DNA from: Paramecium tetraurelia
Lineage: Eukaryota > Ciliophora > Oligohymenophorea > Peniculida > Parameciidae
Assembly (NCBI RefSeq): GCF_000165425.1
Contig: NW_001799044.1
Span: 54,352-118,351 of the forward strand
Reading direction: 5' to 3'
Length of the DNA stretch: 64,000 bases
In this document: positions 11,905 to 24,908 of the stretch, piece after piece
Position numbering within the stretch: the stretch's first letter is position 1
Layout of the letters: the number at the start of each line of letters is the position of its first letter
Notes under the pieces: generated by a model
Told to the model about the DNA's origin: nothing
The model's database searches: none
What the model saw: the letters and a program-made list of their open reading frames with translations, nothing else
Made by a program: the position numbers and the translations under genes

Positions 11905-14900
11905 TCACATTTCATGATCTGATTCAGAACTCTAGCTTAAGTTTAACACATTTTCATAAGGAACAAGTTTCTTATATATTTTATCCATATCATAGGAGTT
12001 ACCCAATATTTTCGTATAAGAGTCAGGTCCTTCACTTTCAACTATTTTCTGTTTTCTTATTTTTAAGGCATTTAGCAACTTCATATTATTTAATTATACT
12101 TATTGATCATCTTTACTAGCAAATTTAGTATACAAGGAGTCATAAGAAGAGTGGCATTTAACTTTGAAATCTCTTAGTTTTCTTAGATAATCTGCCTGAA
12201 CTTAGATGTTATTCTCTTGTTATTGGACATTTTCTGATGATATTAATAATAAGATTACAATTTTCAGTGACTTCAATATTAGATAAACTCTAAGATTTAT
12301 TCATTTAATAGGCATTTTAAAATGTTAATAATTCTTCTTCTAATTTAATTTTCTTTTGTCTTGCAGCTTCTAAATTCTATTGTTACTCTGATAACTATAT
12401 TTCTAATTCACTTTTTTTTTCAATATTTGCCATGAAATCAAGGAAATTAGTCGAATGACTATAATTTTATTCTTTGATATCAAATATGCCTTTAATTTAA
12501 GCATACTTTTTCTCAAATAGTTCAAGTTTCTCATGAATAGTCTTAGTATTTTTCTCTTGCTACTATTTTAATTTCTTATTTTGTTAGAGATCGTTTTGTT
12601 TAGCCTAGTTTCTTCTTAAGTTTTGAACTGACTCTAAAGCTGAATCCTAAATGTAAGCATCGGCTAATGGATAAATAGAGTGTGAATACCTGCTTAGAAA
12701 AGATGATCTAGGTTAGTTTTCTCTAATAAGGAATTTCTGATTTAGTTGATTAAATTTCCTTGATGCTTCTTCTTCTGATTATAGGTGATCAAAAAGTCAT
12801 CTATTGTTCTATATAGTATTTTGATCTGTTATTTATTTTTTTGGATTTCTACTTCTTCAAATCTAATAAGTTTCTTAAAATTATTAATCAACTATTACAA
12901 ATGCTTAAATAATATTAAAATATAATTACTCTAATATATTCTTCATTCTATTGTTTATTATCCTTACATATTTTTAAGATAGTTATAACTCTTACTTTTT
13001 AAACACTGCTTGTTTTATAAGATTATTCAGCCTCTTATAATTATTTTTCGAGTTCAATCTTTGTTTCCTTCAATTCCTCTAGATTAGATAACTCCTTCTT
13101 TATGTAGCCCTTATTAAAATCAATGATTTTTTATTATTTAAGTATCTTTGCCAATTTTAAATTCTCGTAAGTCAAAGTATCTAACTTCTTTCTCATTTGC
13201 TTTGCCTATTATTCCAACAAATGCAACTATTTTTGAGAGTGTTTTTGGATGTCTGTCTTAAGGATTGGGAATATTTCAGTCTATTAATATGCATTCAAAG
13301 ATAATGAGGATGATTAAAATGACTTTAATCTACCTTTTTGAGATTTAAATTTATCCAACAATTTTACAGTATTCTATCCATCATTTGGTCTAGTTTCTAT
13401 TGTTATTTTGATCCCCTTGGATTCTTAATTGAGAGTATCTAAATCTGTGAAATCCTATGTGATAAACATTGTTCGTTCATATTTTTCTTAGGACATATTT
13501 AGAGACGAAGCATTGATACTATCGATTCTTGGGAGAATAGCTTTGCTTCTATCATATCTACTGGCTTAAGAATTGTCAAAGGTGTATTCTAGTTTGACTG
13601 GCTAAGGCTGATTCAAAACACTGGCTTAAGGAATCAAGATGATTGATTGTTGTTGTTCTTCTGGCTCAGTATCATACATCAATTTTTTCTTTAGCTTAGC
13701 TTCAATAGCAATTTTTAAAGCAGCTAAATGTTATTAAATTTATTTTACAGTTTGTATAAGCATGTTCTTCTTCAACACTCATATAATCAGTGGCAGAAGA
13801 GAAACAGTGCTTGATAGTTTTAGAATAATCACATTTTTTACTAATACTCAAACATGCCCAAGGGAATTAGATCCAAATCCATCTCTTATAATAATAGTCC
13901 GATGACACTCTATCTCCAGTGATCTCTTCCTCACCAGACAACAGTTCTCTTTTATCTGTTAACAACTTTTACAGTATCTTTTACATTAAATATTTGTATT
14001 CATCAATGTCTAAAGTCTAAATCGTTTCCTATTCATCAGGTTCTGTCTCACTTGATTTTATCATTTATTTTAAATAGTGATTTCTGACTTCATATCTATT
14101 TTATTGTATTTCTACATTTTGAGACTCCATCTTAGTAAGAGCAGGTGTTTTAATTGCCTTAGCCACTCTTTTTAAATGTTTTGCAGGATCAAATTATTTT
14201 AATTCTGGATCTTTGTTGAAATACAAATCTAATTTCAAGATTTCTTAGAGCAATCCTATATCGAATAAATCTTATAAGACTCCAATAATGGGAGGGTGTC
14301 TAAAGACAGGAGTATTTTTGGTTTCAAAGTCTCCAAATTCTTTGAGAAATCTCGAGACTTAAATAATGATTCTAAAGAGATCCTCTGCACTTGGATGATA
14401 ATGTATTTGGAAACCTTCTACTGCCTTATTATATTCTAATACAGGATCAAACCCATTTTCTTCTAATTTTTGCCAATATCTACAGAGATCGTATTTATTA
14501 TTAGGGTTGAATAATAATAAGAAGTTCTCAATAATGCTGATGACTTCTTTTAATCTGAAATAGTTTTTGGCTGAAAATAAGTGGAATGTTTCTTCTTCTA
14601 ATTTCCTAATTGAATTATTAGTGTATTTATTAATTGTTTCTGCAATTTTGTCATGTAATTATAATGTTTTTTCATTGTGATAACAATTAATAACACATTT
14701 TTTGAATATTTCATTATGAATAATCCATAATTCTCGATGTTTCATTAGGAATATCTTAAAGAAAAGTAAGAATAATTTCCATTGTTTATCTTCAAATTCA
14801 CAAACTGATTAGATTTCTTTAAAAGTCAATCCTTTTTATGTAATCGCAAGAACAGTGATAAGTTGAATGAATTTTGGATCTTATTTCAATTCTGGGGTTT

Positions 14901-16057
14901 TGGGAGTAAAAATAAAGCTCTCACTAAAGAATTTTAATTGGAATGTGAATAATTCTTCAACAGTTCTGAAATGCTTGATTTGCTGTAAATTTAATTCTTT
15001 TAAAATGTTTTCAACAACATCAATATCAATATCCTTCAATTCTACTAGGCCATCTGTTGGATAAGGTAAAAATACTGTCATGAAGCTCCTTACGAAGAGT
15101 GGTTAATTCCTGACTTTGTAATGCAATTGGATGAATAACTCTTGGATTGTTTGCACTCTTTAATCCGACTAAGGGAATAGATTAAAAGAATACAAGAAAT
15201 GATTGCTTAGCAAAATGGCCATTGACCATGATTTTGATTACTTTGGGATCACAAGTTATGGGAATCACATGACAGGAAGGTTTGAGTATTCTCATAGAAT
15301 TAGAATTTTTTTCAGCAGTTACAATAACTTTAATGTTTTTTGGGAAGTATTTAGGCAACCAAAAGGAGACGTTGGCTTCTCTATGAACATCTAACATGTC
15401 TCTGAAGTTATCTATTCCTTCGAATATCAAGATGACCTAGGTGGATCTAGATGTTTAATAATACTTTATCATAAATGACTTTGGCTCCATTTAAGAATTG
15501 CTATTCCAATTCTCGACTGCATATTTCCAACCAATAATGGAAGTATCTACGGAGCTTCTCCTCCACTAATTCGACTTTCTATTTGATGTTGAGGGTCTCT
15601 CTTAATTTAATTAATATTCGGTAGATCGCAAAAAAGTAATTGCTATTCTTGCCTGATTGGGTAGCGAAATGAGGAATGATGTAATCTTAATAACGCTATG
15701 ATTAATTGTACTGTTACTCCTTTTTTGTTTTTGGCATGATATTCCATCCATTTGACTAACAGAGTTTTCTTGCCAATTCCATCATCTGCTTCCAATACCA
15801 AGGGAGTGTTTTAATGCAATGATTTCTCTTCATCGAGCCAATCCTCGATCTCCAAAAAGTAACGATCCAAACCAGAAGCAGTTCTAAAATCAATTGTATA
15901 AGTTACTAATTTTTGTAATATTCGACGACTACATCGGATGAACTTGAATATGATTGAATATGTACTCTATGTAATTCATGTTCTCATGTCTCATCGATTC
16001 TATGGTTGTTTTCTTATCCTTTGGAGAAGTGGGTCGATTTGAATAAGCGTCGTCCAT
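11905..16057 (-). CDS. NACHT-like P-loop NTPase with coiled-coil tail
   Basis: About 1,300 residues. After a short head there is a Walker A-like loop VLEADDGIGKKTLLVKW (about 15790-15740), a strand with IPHFATQSG, and a Walker B-like strand VILIFEGIDNFRDM (about 15440-15390); this order resembles the NTPase of nephrocystin-3 and related NACHT/STAND proteins (family knowledge). The Walker A has GIGKKT, close to GxxGxGKT but with Asp-Gly before it. A long helical region follows (about 15080-13750), then a Gln-rich coiled coil to the TGA at 11905. Short introns are required, including 37 bases at 15929-15965, others near 15689-15710 and 15434-15461, and at least one unresolved in the tail. STAND proteins act as signal-dependent scaffolds, and NPHP3 works at cilia; a ciliary role here is inference only. 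Confidence 0.75.
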
Positions 16058-16072
16058 TTTATATTTAAATTA
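16058..16072. promoter_or_regulatory. 15-base divergent intergenic region
   Basis: Only 15 bases separate the start codon of the minus-strand NTPase (16055-16057) from that of the plus-strand kinase (16073-16075). Both start codons are supported by the open frames that follow. Any promoter elements must lie in these few bases or within the neighbouring coding sequences. Confidence 0.55.
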
Positions 16073-17522
16073 ATGATTGACGAAAGTTTTCTTCTAAATG
16101 AAAATGAAGAATTTGGAGAATAACTCCTCGAAGATTTCACAATCCTCCAAAAATTGGGAACAGGGGCCTTCAGCAAAGTCTACAAGGTCTTGTACCAGGA
16201 TCAAATCTATGCCCTGAAGGTATAGTTCAAAATTGTAATAGGTTGTTGATAAATAATTGGCTACTGGAAATAATATTGTAGAAAAGCTCAATCAAGAAGC
16301 CTACATTCTCAACACTCTGGAGCATCCAAACATCGTTTAATATTACAAGACAATCGAATCAAAGCGGAAACTTTATTTTCTCATTGAATACATTGAAGGG
16401 AAGTCCCTCCAGGAATATATTGATAAATCATTGAACGAATCTCAAATACGATAAATTTTATAATAAATCATATATGCAGTCGCATATATTCATAAAAAAG
16501 GTATAATTCATCGAGATCTAAAACCTGGTATGAACATCATTATAAATAGATAACATCTTGGTTGACAAAGAGTGGAACGTGAAAATCATTGATTTTGGCT
16601 TGAGTTTCTAAACAATAAATTCTACTACTCACGAAACATGTGGCACTTTAATTTATATGGCCCCAGAGGCTTTGATGAAGAAGGAATACTTCAAATCAGT
16701 GGATATTTGGAGTCTTGGAATTATACAGTATATGATGTTTGCCATTTGTCATCCCTTCTGGACCGATGATACACGAGAGACATTCTTAAGGAAAATGAAA
16801 ACTCCCTAGTAGGTGTGTTATCCTTAAAATATGAGCAAGTTCAAAATTAGCATAATCATAGAATAGAGCGGCCATATCATTTTTTGAAAAAACTGCTGCC
16901 TGGGAACCTGAAGCTAGACTTACAGCCGAGTAAGCCCTAATTCATCCATGGATTAGTGGTGTGAATAGTCAAATGCCAATGTCATCGAAAGATATTATCC
17001 AAACATTTAAATGCTAGAATTAATTCCATCAAGTACTCTTTTGTTTGAGTATCATTTAAGTTGATAAAATTGTTGATGATACTTAGATTAATATAGAAAG
17101 TGAGTTAAAAACGTGATGTGATACAAACACAATAGTTAAGAGCGCACTCCTAGTTTCAAAATAATTTACATCCTCTGATTGTCAGTTCAAGAAATCCCAG
17201 TTCCTAATAAAAATTGAAGACAGAATCTTAATAACAACAACCACCATTGTCTGCGCACAGAACTACGCTATCAAGAATGCAGAACAATTCTTCTTTTCTT
17301 AGTTTTTAAGATGTATTCTTATCTTACAAGTAGTAACCAAGAGAAGATGTGCGATTGAAATAGATGAAGAACAAATAGCAGTAATTTAAATTACCTCCCA
17401 TAAATACCAAGTCTGCTAACAATTCACCCTAGAATAGTAAATCTACTTAAATGTTTACTTTCAGTCCTTATAAGAAGGCACAACCCATTGGAGAACTTAA
17501 GAAGTCATAATTTAAATTATGA
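16073..17522 (+). CDS. serine/threonine protein kinase
   Basis: 448 residues after removing introns at 16220-16241 and 16528-16549 (both TAG) and 16809-16839 and 17033-17060 (both AAG); the exon lengths sum to whole codons. Kinase features in order: glycine loop LGTGAFSKVY, ATP-binding Lys in YALK, catalytic loop IIHRDLKPDN, Mg-binding DFG in IIDFGLS, APE-like MAPEAL, DIWSLG, and the conserved Arg region PEARLTAEQAL. All catalytic residues are present, so it should be active. A disordered Gln- and Ser-rich tail of about 170 residues follows. The subfamily is unclear (NEK- or CAMK-like by eye). The TBC gene begins 15 bases downstream on the same strand, and the NTPase gene diverges 15 bases upstream. 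Confidence 0.85.
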
Positions 17523-17537
17523 AATATAATATTTTAT

Positions 17538-18783
17538 ATGTCTTTTTTAAAGAAATTATTCTCAAAGCCAACGAAGGAAAAAGAAATGCCATAGGTGCAA
17601 CGTAATATCAATCAAATTTATAACACGTAACCATTCCAAAGGAAATCAAATCCAGTCTATAATTACAACTGTATTTCCAGGATCGAATAATTCGAAATCA
17701 TTCTTGAGCAATATATCATAGACCTTGAACAACTAAAACAATTGACTTGGAGAGGTGCTCCTTAAGGTAATTTATAATGTAACCTAAGTTTACAGAGCAA
17801 AAGTGTGGAAACTCATACTGAAATACATTCCACCCAATCATATGAGTCAAACCAGTGTAATTCAAAAGAAAAGACAAGACTACTTTCAATACATAAAAAA
17901 CTACTACGAACAAATCCATGAGAGAGACGATAGCGAAGAAAAAATAATTAAAATTATATCTAATGATGTATTAAGAACCCAGCCTGATTATCAATTGTTC
18001 AGAGACCCCAAGATCTAGAACCTATTCAAAAGATTACTATTCATTTGGAGTCAAAGACATCCAATGAGCGGGTACTCTCTATCTTAAAGTAGTTACGTAT
18101 AAGGAATTAATGATATTGCATCTCCATTGATAGCCGTGTTTCTGAATGAGTATGTCAGGGTGGATTTCAATAAATTTGATTTGCCCTCTGATTTTCATAA
18201 ACTTCCAGATGATATCCTCCTAGACATTGAAGCTGACATTTATTGGTGTCTCTGCAAAATCATCGAGAATATTCAAGACTATTTCATACAAAACCAACCT
18301 GGTGTGTCATTGGCGTATGAAAAAATCAAAAATATTCTGAGCACTGTAAATCACATGAGTTATTTAGATCGATCCAACAATTTTGTCTTATTTTCAATAA
18401 CAATAGATAGACTTCAATCATTTTGCCTTCAGATGGGTGATCTGTCTGCTTGTTCGAGAATTCCCTCTCTACTTGGCTATCAGGTTGATGGACACCTACC
18501 TTTCTGAAGGGGACAACATGGCCAATCTCCACATATACACGGTTTCCAATTTGATCCTCAAATGTGGACCTGAGGTAGCCTATTCATAACAACATAGATC
18601 AAAAATAAAAACATGGGCGAGGCTGTCATCTTTTTATAGAACCTTCCTACTAAAGATTGGACAGAATTGGACATTGAAATGCTACTACAAGAAGCCTATG
18701 TCTTTAAAGAGTACATGACCAACAAACAAAATTTGAATTAATCCATGACTCCCACTTAAACAAATCGAATTTCCAATAAATGA
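17538..18783 (+). CDS. TBC1D22: TBC-domain Rab GTPase-activating protein, TBC1D22-like
   Basis: 385 residues after four introns (17767-17788 ending AAG; 18072-18092, 18346-18367 and 18575-18597 ending TAG). A short N-terminal tail (MSFLKKLFSK) leads to the TBC domain: LTWRGAP, AKVWKLILKYIPPN, the arginine-finger region, RHPMSGYVQGINDI with the Gln finger YVQG, FAFRWVICLLVREFPL, and a C-terminal LLQEAYVFKEYM. These blocks match TBC1D22, which accelerates GTP hydrolysis by Rab proteins at the Golgi (family knowledge). The intron at 17767-17788 must be removed exactly to keep the WRGAP and AKVWKL blocks in one frame, which makes this a key case for an AAG splice end. The size is close to that of a minimal TBC1D22. 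Confidence 0.9.
17767..17788 (+). other. 22-base intron ending in AAG
   Basis: Lies in the TBC gene. Removal joins LTWRGAP to VYRAKVWKL, as the conserved TBC domain requires. No TAG occurs at a position that would restore the frame. Confidence 0.85.
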
Positions 18784-18827
18784 AGATAAATTCTCTTTAT
18801 TAATTTTAATTAACGAAAATTATATCT

Positions 18828-19202
18828 ATGCAACCATTGTATTGCCAATCTCCCAAATAACCCATCAAGAAAGACTCTTGTTTGCACCAATTCTAAAAAT
18901 TACTCTCCGAATCCCTCAATCGCAAATAAGCTATATAAAATAAAGAAAATACCAGAAGTAGTTTTCAAATGAGAAGCTACAGCAAATTGTAGTCGCCTCC
19001 CCATCGTTCTATCCCAATTAACAATTAACTCAACCAAGACCTCAAAAAAACACTCAACAGAGTCAAATCTATGCTCGATAAGGCCTACCAAGAAAACTTA
19101 GCATTGAAAACCGAAAATAAGGAATTACTACAATTGCTGCAAGAGAAAAACCTATTGATTGAAAAATTACAATAGAAAAAATCAATAAGCCAACATTCTT
19201 GA
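18828..19202 (+). CDS. small coiled-coil protein
   Basis: Uninterrupted frame of 124 residues, ATG 18828 to TGA 19200. The first half is polar and the second half (from about residue 75) is a clear coiled coil with heptad leucines, for example NLALKTENKELLQLLQEK. It lies 44 bases after the TBC gene and 41 bases before the LRRC51-like gene, all on the plus strand. I do not recognise the family; many small centrosomal and ciliary proteins look like this, but that is not evidence of function. Confidence 0.65.
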
Positions 19203-19243
19203 ATTATGCAATCACATTTGTACTATATATATAAATATATATA

Positions 19244-20312
19244 ATGAATAAATCAAATACTAAATCGCCTCCTCCCGGGATTTAATAGTAGAGCTTATCA
19301 GCAGAACCTAAGGAAACCAAGAAACTTAGAACAACTTTAGATTACTCATTTAAGGAAATCAAGAAACTTGAAGGTATACACATATATTGTAACTATCCAA
19401 GAATTAAAAAATAAAGAAGTTAAACCCAGAGAAGGTGAACAATGGATATTTAAGGAATAGAAGAAGTAGGAAAACCAAGAAGTAAAGAATGATACTCCAA
19501 AAGAATAAGTGCTCAAGTAGTAATAATCTTTGCCTGAAGAAACAGAGCCAGTTTAACCACAACAACAATAACCCTAAAAATAATAAGACAATAAGAAAGG
19601 CAATGCTCCATAGCCACCTCCTCCTTAATTGATTCCATAAACCAATGTAGCGACACAATTAATCACATTATAAAATATACCACTCAATGGAAAAATAGTT
19701 GGTGGCAAATTACAAGAAAATAAAAATCAAAGCCAGCAATCTAAGTTCAAACCAGAATTATGTTGTTAATCGTTAATCTTATGTCAAAATAAATTAACTA
19801 GTCTCAGTGGGTTTTATCAGATCATGCAAACTGTTATGCCTAATGTTGAATTACTTCGATGGATTGATCTATCATATAATCAATTGACCACTCTGGATTA
19901 TAATTTTAAAGAACTACCGCATTTGTAATCATTATATCTGAACTTCAATTAGATAAAGGAAATCAATGAATTGAAATAAGTATTTACACACTCTTATTCA
20001 CATAGTTGTCACACTTACAAGAACTAAGATCTCTAAAAATCTATGGAAATCCAATTGAATAGATCATCAATTTCAGATTATACATAATTGATGTGCTTCC
20101 ATAATTGAAAAGGATAGATTCTGTCCTAATCAGTAAAAAAGTATGTACTATTTGTATTCCCATTCTAGGAACGAGACAATTCCTCTATGATTGTAAAGGT
20201 GTTTGATTTTAAACCTCAAATGAAAGCCTAGGCGGATAAAGAGAAATTGCTGTTATAATAAACCTAAATTACATAATAAAAGTCAAAGTCTTAACCAAAA
20301 AAGAAAAAGTGA
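19244..20312 (+). CDS. LRRC51: leucine-rich-repeat protein, LRRC51-like
   Basis: 328 residues with introns at 19374-19401 (AAG), 19980-20005 and 20141-20168 (TAG). The N-terminus contains TTLDYSFKEIKKL, like the conserved PPLDYSFRS start of LRRC51, then a Gln/Pro-rich insert. The leucine-rich repeats include WIDLSYNQLTTLD and LYLNFNQIKEI, followed by the closing repeat LRSLKIYGNPIE and a capping segment ending MIVKVFDFKP. The order and capping match LRRC51 (also called LRTOMT1), a conserved protein of organisms with motile cilia (family knowledge). The Lys-rich end PKKKK precedes the TGA at 20310. Confidence 0.85.
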
Positions 20313-20364
20313 TAATTTAATATATTCTAATATATTGATATCTATATAAAAGGGAAATTAGTAA

Positions 20365-21808
20365 TCAATAATTTTATTTAAGATTTTTTCTTTTTAATTG
20401 CTGTTCCATCTTAAAATTATCCTGCTTAACAACTTTAATCTAGACATACATGAATAATATCTTACTCTTGCTTTAATATCTTATAGGTCTTAGTCAGTGT
20501 ATTCGGAATCATTGATAACTTATTGCAATCTCTCGTTTTCTTCAACCAATAGTTGAATCTTTTCATTTAAATCAGCATATATATTCTCAGTCATCTTCTG
20601 TTCATAAACCTATTCAACTTATTTATATGTTAATTTTAAATGTTCTTCATCCCTTTTTAATTATTATTATTGCTTGTTCAGATTGTCAATTTCATTCTTC
20701 AACCTTGAGATATCAGAAATCATTTGTAAATTAGAATTTGACGATAATTATTGATTCAATCTATCATTTTCAGCAATTAGATTTTAAACCTTATTTTCCA
20801 ATTCATTAACTAAATCCTTAATTTAAGAATCATCACATTGATCTAATTTATTTTGTAATTCATCACATTTCATTTGGTATTACTATTATTCAGATTTGAT
20901 ACTCTAAAGTTATTATGATGTTTGTTTACGAATTTACTAAGATTTTTCTAAATTCTCTTTCATTCTTGCAACATCAGTTTACTCAATAAGAGACTAATTT
21001 TCAAATTGCAATTTGTCATTTAACTATTTTAATAAATTAATTTTTTATTCTAATTCCTAAATAAACTATGAAGATTGTCCTCTCTGTACTTCGCTTTCCA
21101 TCTATTGAATATTTTGTTACAATAAGTTATTTGAGTCTTGCAATTGTTTAAACTCATTTAATAAATTGGGATTGTTGTAATTGATTGGTTTGAGTTGGGA
21201 TTATGATCCCTTATTATTATTATAATAAATGGGAGTATTAATTAAATTATAAGGTTGAGGGGATTATATGATTGTTGGTTATTGTGTTTACTTGGGAGAT
21301 TAAAAAATGATGGAGTTATCGCGATTTTGAGCTGGACTCATGCAAACAAATTGTTTAGTCGGATTAACGAATTAAGATAATTGAGTTTCATTAATTGAAT
21401 CGTTTTTTTTATCGTTTTTACCTCCAACCTTGAATTAGATTGAGTAATCGTGTGATTGGTTGGGATTCAAATTAGATTTTGAATTGCTGTATTATAGAGA
21501 CTACGAAATAAAATAAGTAAATTACAGGAGGTTTTTCTTGATGACTCGAATTAGATGCTCTTTTCAGATATTAATTGTAATATGGATTGGTTGAGATGGA
21601 AGTGGTTTTATTGATAGTATCGATGTCCGTGCTTGCTTTGTGATGAAATTTATTAGGTGGCATTTATGCATTTTAGGTATTTTCAATGCTCTAAAAAGGC
21701 GATCTTGATTGATATTGATTGTATTTTAGCGATTATTATTGTGGTTCTAATATGTTAAGGATTAAATTTACATGAGGGATTTCTTCTTCCAACTTAATAT
21801 TGTTACAT
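20365..21808 (-). CDS. long coiled-coil protein with disordered head
   Basis: 455 residues after three introns (21747-21771, a 25-base one near 21510-21534, and a 26-base one near 20433-20458, all ending TAG). The first 200 residues are Ser-, Asn- and Gln-rich and disordered. The rest is a continuous coiled coil; for example EKIQLLVEENERLQQVIND occurs near the end. It starts 32 bases from the divergent RCC1 gene and ends 52 bases from the convergent LRRC51-like gene. No specific domain was recognised; cytoskeletal or basal-body scaffolds are common proteins of this type in ciliates (inference). Confidence 0.75.
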
Positions 21809-21840
21809 GCTAACAGCCAAAATTTTAATTATTATTATTT

Positions 21841-23113
<1,273 letters not shown>

Positions 23114-23132
23114 TAGAGTATATAACATCAAT

Positions 23133-24607
23133 TCATTAATTTTAAATAAATATTAATATAAAAGTGATATCATCAACAACTGAATCATCATCTATCGTCC
23201 ACATTCTATATGCAACTCTCATTAATTCTTCACTAGCTCCTTCAATGTTATTTTATTAATAGTATTTCCCAACAATATCAACAACGATTTAATTATCTAA
23301 GAATTCCCATACTCCATCCGATGCAATGATGATAAATTTATCATTCAATCCCAACTGATATTCAACAATATCTGGAATGCTACTAACTCCAATAGATTAG
23401 GCTACTTAATCTCCTATACTTCTACTCATGGCTAAACCTGGATATTGGGTTCCATTTACCCAAACTCGCAAAGGTCCTATGGGATTGCCTGGAATATTTA
23501 TAATAATGTACCATTTTAATCATAGAATGTATCAATCTTGCCTCCCGATGAGATTACTCGGTATTACTCTTTTTTGATGGTTAATTTATGATCGATTGAC
23601 AATTAATAAGGTTTAAATTTGGAACCATATCCTGTTAATTTGCCAATGACTGTTCTGCTATCACCAACATTAAATGAGTGAATTCTACCATTTTCCAACA
23701 ATATAATGCCATTCAATGTAGAACCACTGAAGTTAGTATCAAAGGGTTGTTTGTTAACATTGACAGAAACATTTTAGATACATTTCTGAATTGTTTCTTT
23801 TATTTAGTGAGATTACAATTATGATTTATCTTTTTGAATAGTATTTGGTAAATGAGTTTGTATGAAATTGGATACTAGATGACCATTTTGACCATGACCA
23901 TCACAAACAAAAAATAAATGCAGATTTTCTATGAAATTGGTTTAACAATAAAAAATGTCTTAATTTACTTTGCTTGGGTTATTGGCTATTTAACCTTATC
24001 TTGTTTTATGACTAAATTTTAGATTAAAATGGAATGTATCTTGAGGTTCAAGACCACATAAAGAAGAAGTTGATCTATTTTTATTATAGGTTTCTTCTGT
24101 TTTCAAGATGTTTATCTAGCTTTGAACTCTTCTCTCTGGAACTAATGATTCAGGGTTAACCTTTTGTGTTTAAGTGAGATATTTACTTACATAATTATGC
24201 CATAATTACTTTCTATTTCTCACAGGCACTCTGCTCATCTCCTTGGATTTATTTAATTTCAAGAACGAGTCTAAAAAGGTATTGTATTTAGTGTGAGTGC
24301 GGTTCAATTATTATTATTATTGTCTAGTTTATTGTGAATAATTATTAACAATCAATCCTTTAGTTATAAGTTTATTTACTCTTTTGTGTAATTTATGACT
24401 AATTCTCACTATAATCTCTCTTGCCCAATCCAAATTTGCCATTTACGAACGAGTTTGTCTTGTTTTAGTTATCATCTATTAATAATGAGGATATCTACTT
24501 TTGTTATCTCTTGTCTGTTATTAATAATTGCCTTCAGTTTTGAAAACCTTTGGACTTTTTAAACGTCTTGATGCAGTTTTGGTTTTATCAAAAATCCTTA
24601 AATTCAT
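23133..24607 (-). CDS. PP2C-type protein phosphatase
   Basis: 483 residues. A basic N-terminal extension of about 150 residues precedes the PP2C domain. Metal-binding motifs are present: FFVCDGHGQNGH (DGHG), GSTLNGIILLENGRIHSFNVGDSRTV is split here as GSTLNG and NVGDSRTV, LAMSRSIGD, and IIIASDGVWEFLDNQ near the end (about 23330). These are the catalytic aspartates that hold Mg or Mn in this family of Ser/Thr phosphatases. An intron at 23489-23511 is required between YDQNG and NPIGPLRVW; it begins GTA and ends CAG, not TAG. The start ATG at 24605-24607 is 18 bases from the divergent LAMTOR4-like gene. Confidence 0.9.
23489..23511 (-). other. 23-base intron ending in CAG
   Basis: Lies in the PP2C gene. 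Removal joins FYDQNG to NPIGPLRVW and LAMSRSIGD in one frame, as required by the phosphatase fold. Confidence 0.8.
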
Positions 24608-24625
24608 ATTATTTATAATAAAGAA
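24608..24625. promoter_or_regulatory. 18-base divergent intergenic region
   Basis: Separates the start codons of the PP2C gene (minus) and the LAMTOR4-like gene (plus). Both starts are the first ATG of frames with family-like sequence. Confidence 0.45.
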
Positions 24626-24908
24626 ATGGATGAAAGTGGAATAATTGGATAAATGATACTTGAAAGTAGTGGCAGAATCAAAAAGGTTTTTAATTAAATC
24701 AATATTTAGAGCAGCGGCACTTTAGATAATCCTAAGTTAATTCCCTTCATAACTACTATCGTCTCATCAACAGCTAAGATTTTAGATAAGCAATCACTCA
24801 ACAGAGTAACACGTACATTAAAATAATATCATAGTAAGTTATTAAGAATCAGATATCATAATATATATAGATTAAAACGACATCGTAGTTTTGGAAAGAA
24901 AAAAGTGA
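24626..24908 (+). CDS. LAMTOR4: LAMTOR4-like Ragulator subunit
   Basis: Only 73 residues once introns at 24686-24709 (begins GTT) and 24834-24870 are removed. The protein reads GIIGQMILESSGRIKK, then SSGTLDNPKLIPFITTIV, then SLNRVTRTLKQYH and the end NDIVVLERKK. This parallels human LAMTOR4: LGYLVLSEGAV, SSGDLENDEQAASAISELV, a basic strand, and a final VFVVKR. LAMTOR4 is a roadblock-like subunit of the Ragulator complex that anchors Rag GTPases on lysosomes (family knowledge). The match is by pattern only, over a short protein, and both introns are needed to obtain it. Without splicing the frame runs on for about 200 codons of poor composition. Confidence 0.55.

Noticed and set aside
24140-24200. 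A 30-base GTA...AAG intron candidate in the PP2C gene
   Set aside because: Its length is a multiple of three and contains no TGA, so the frame is open with or without it; there is no evidence for splicing.
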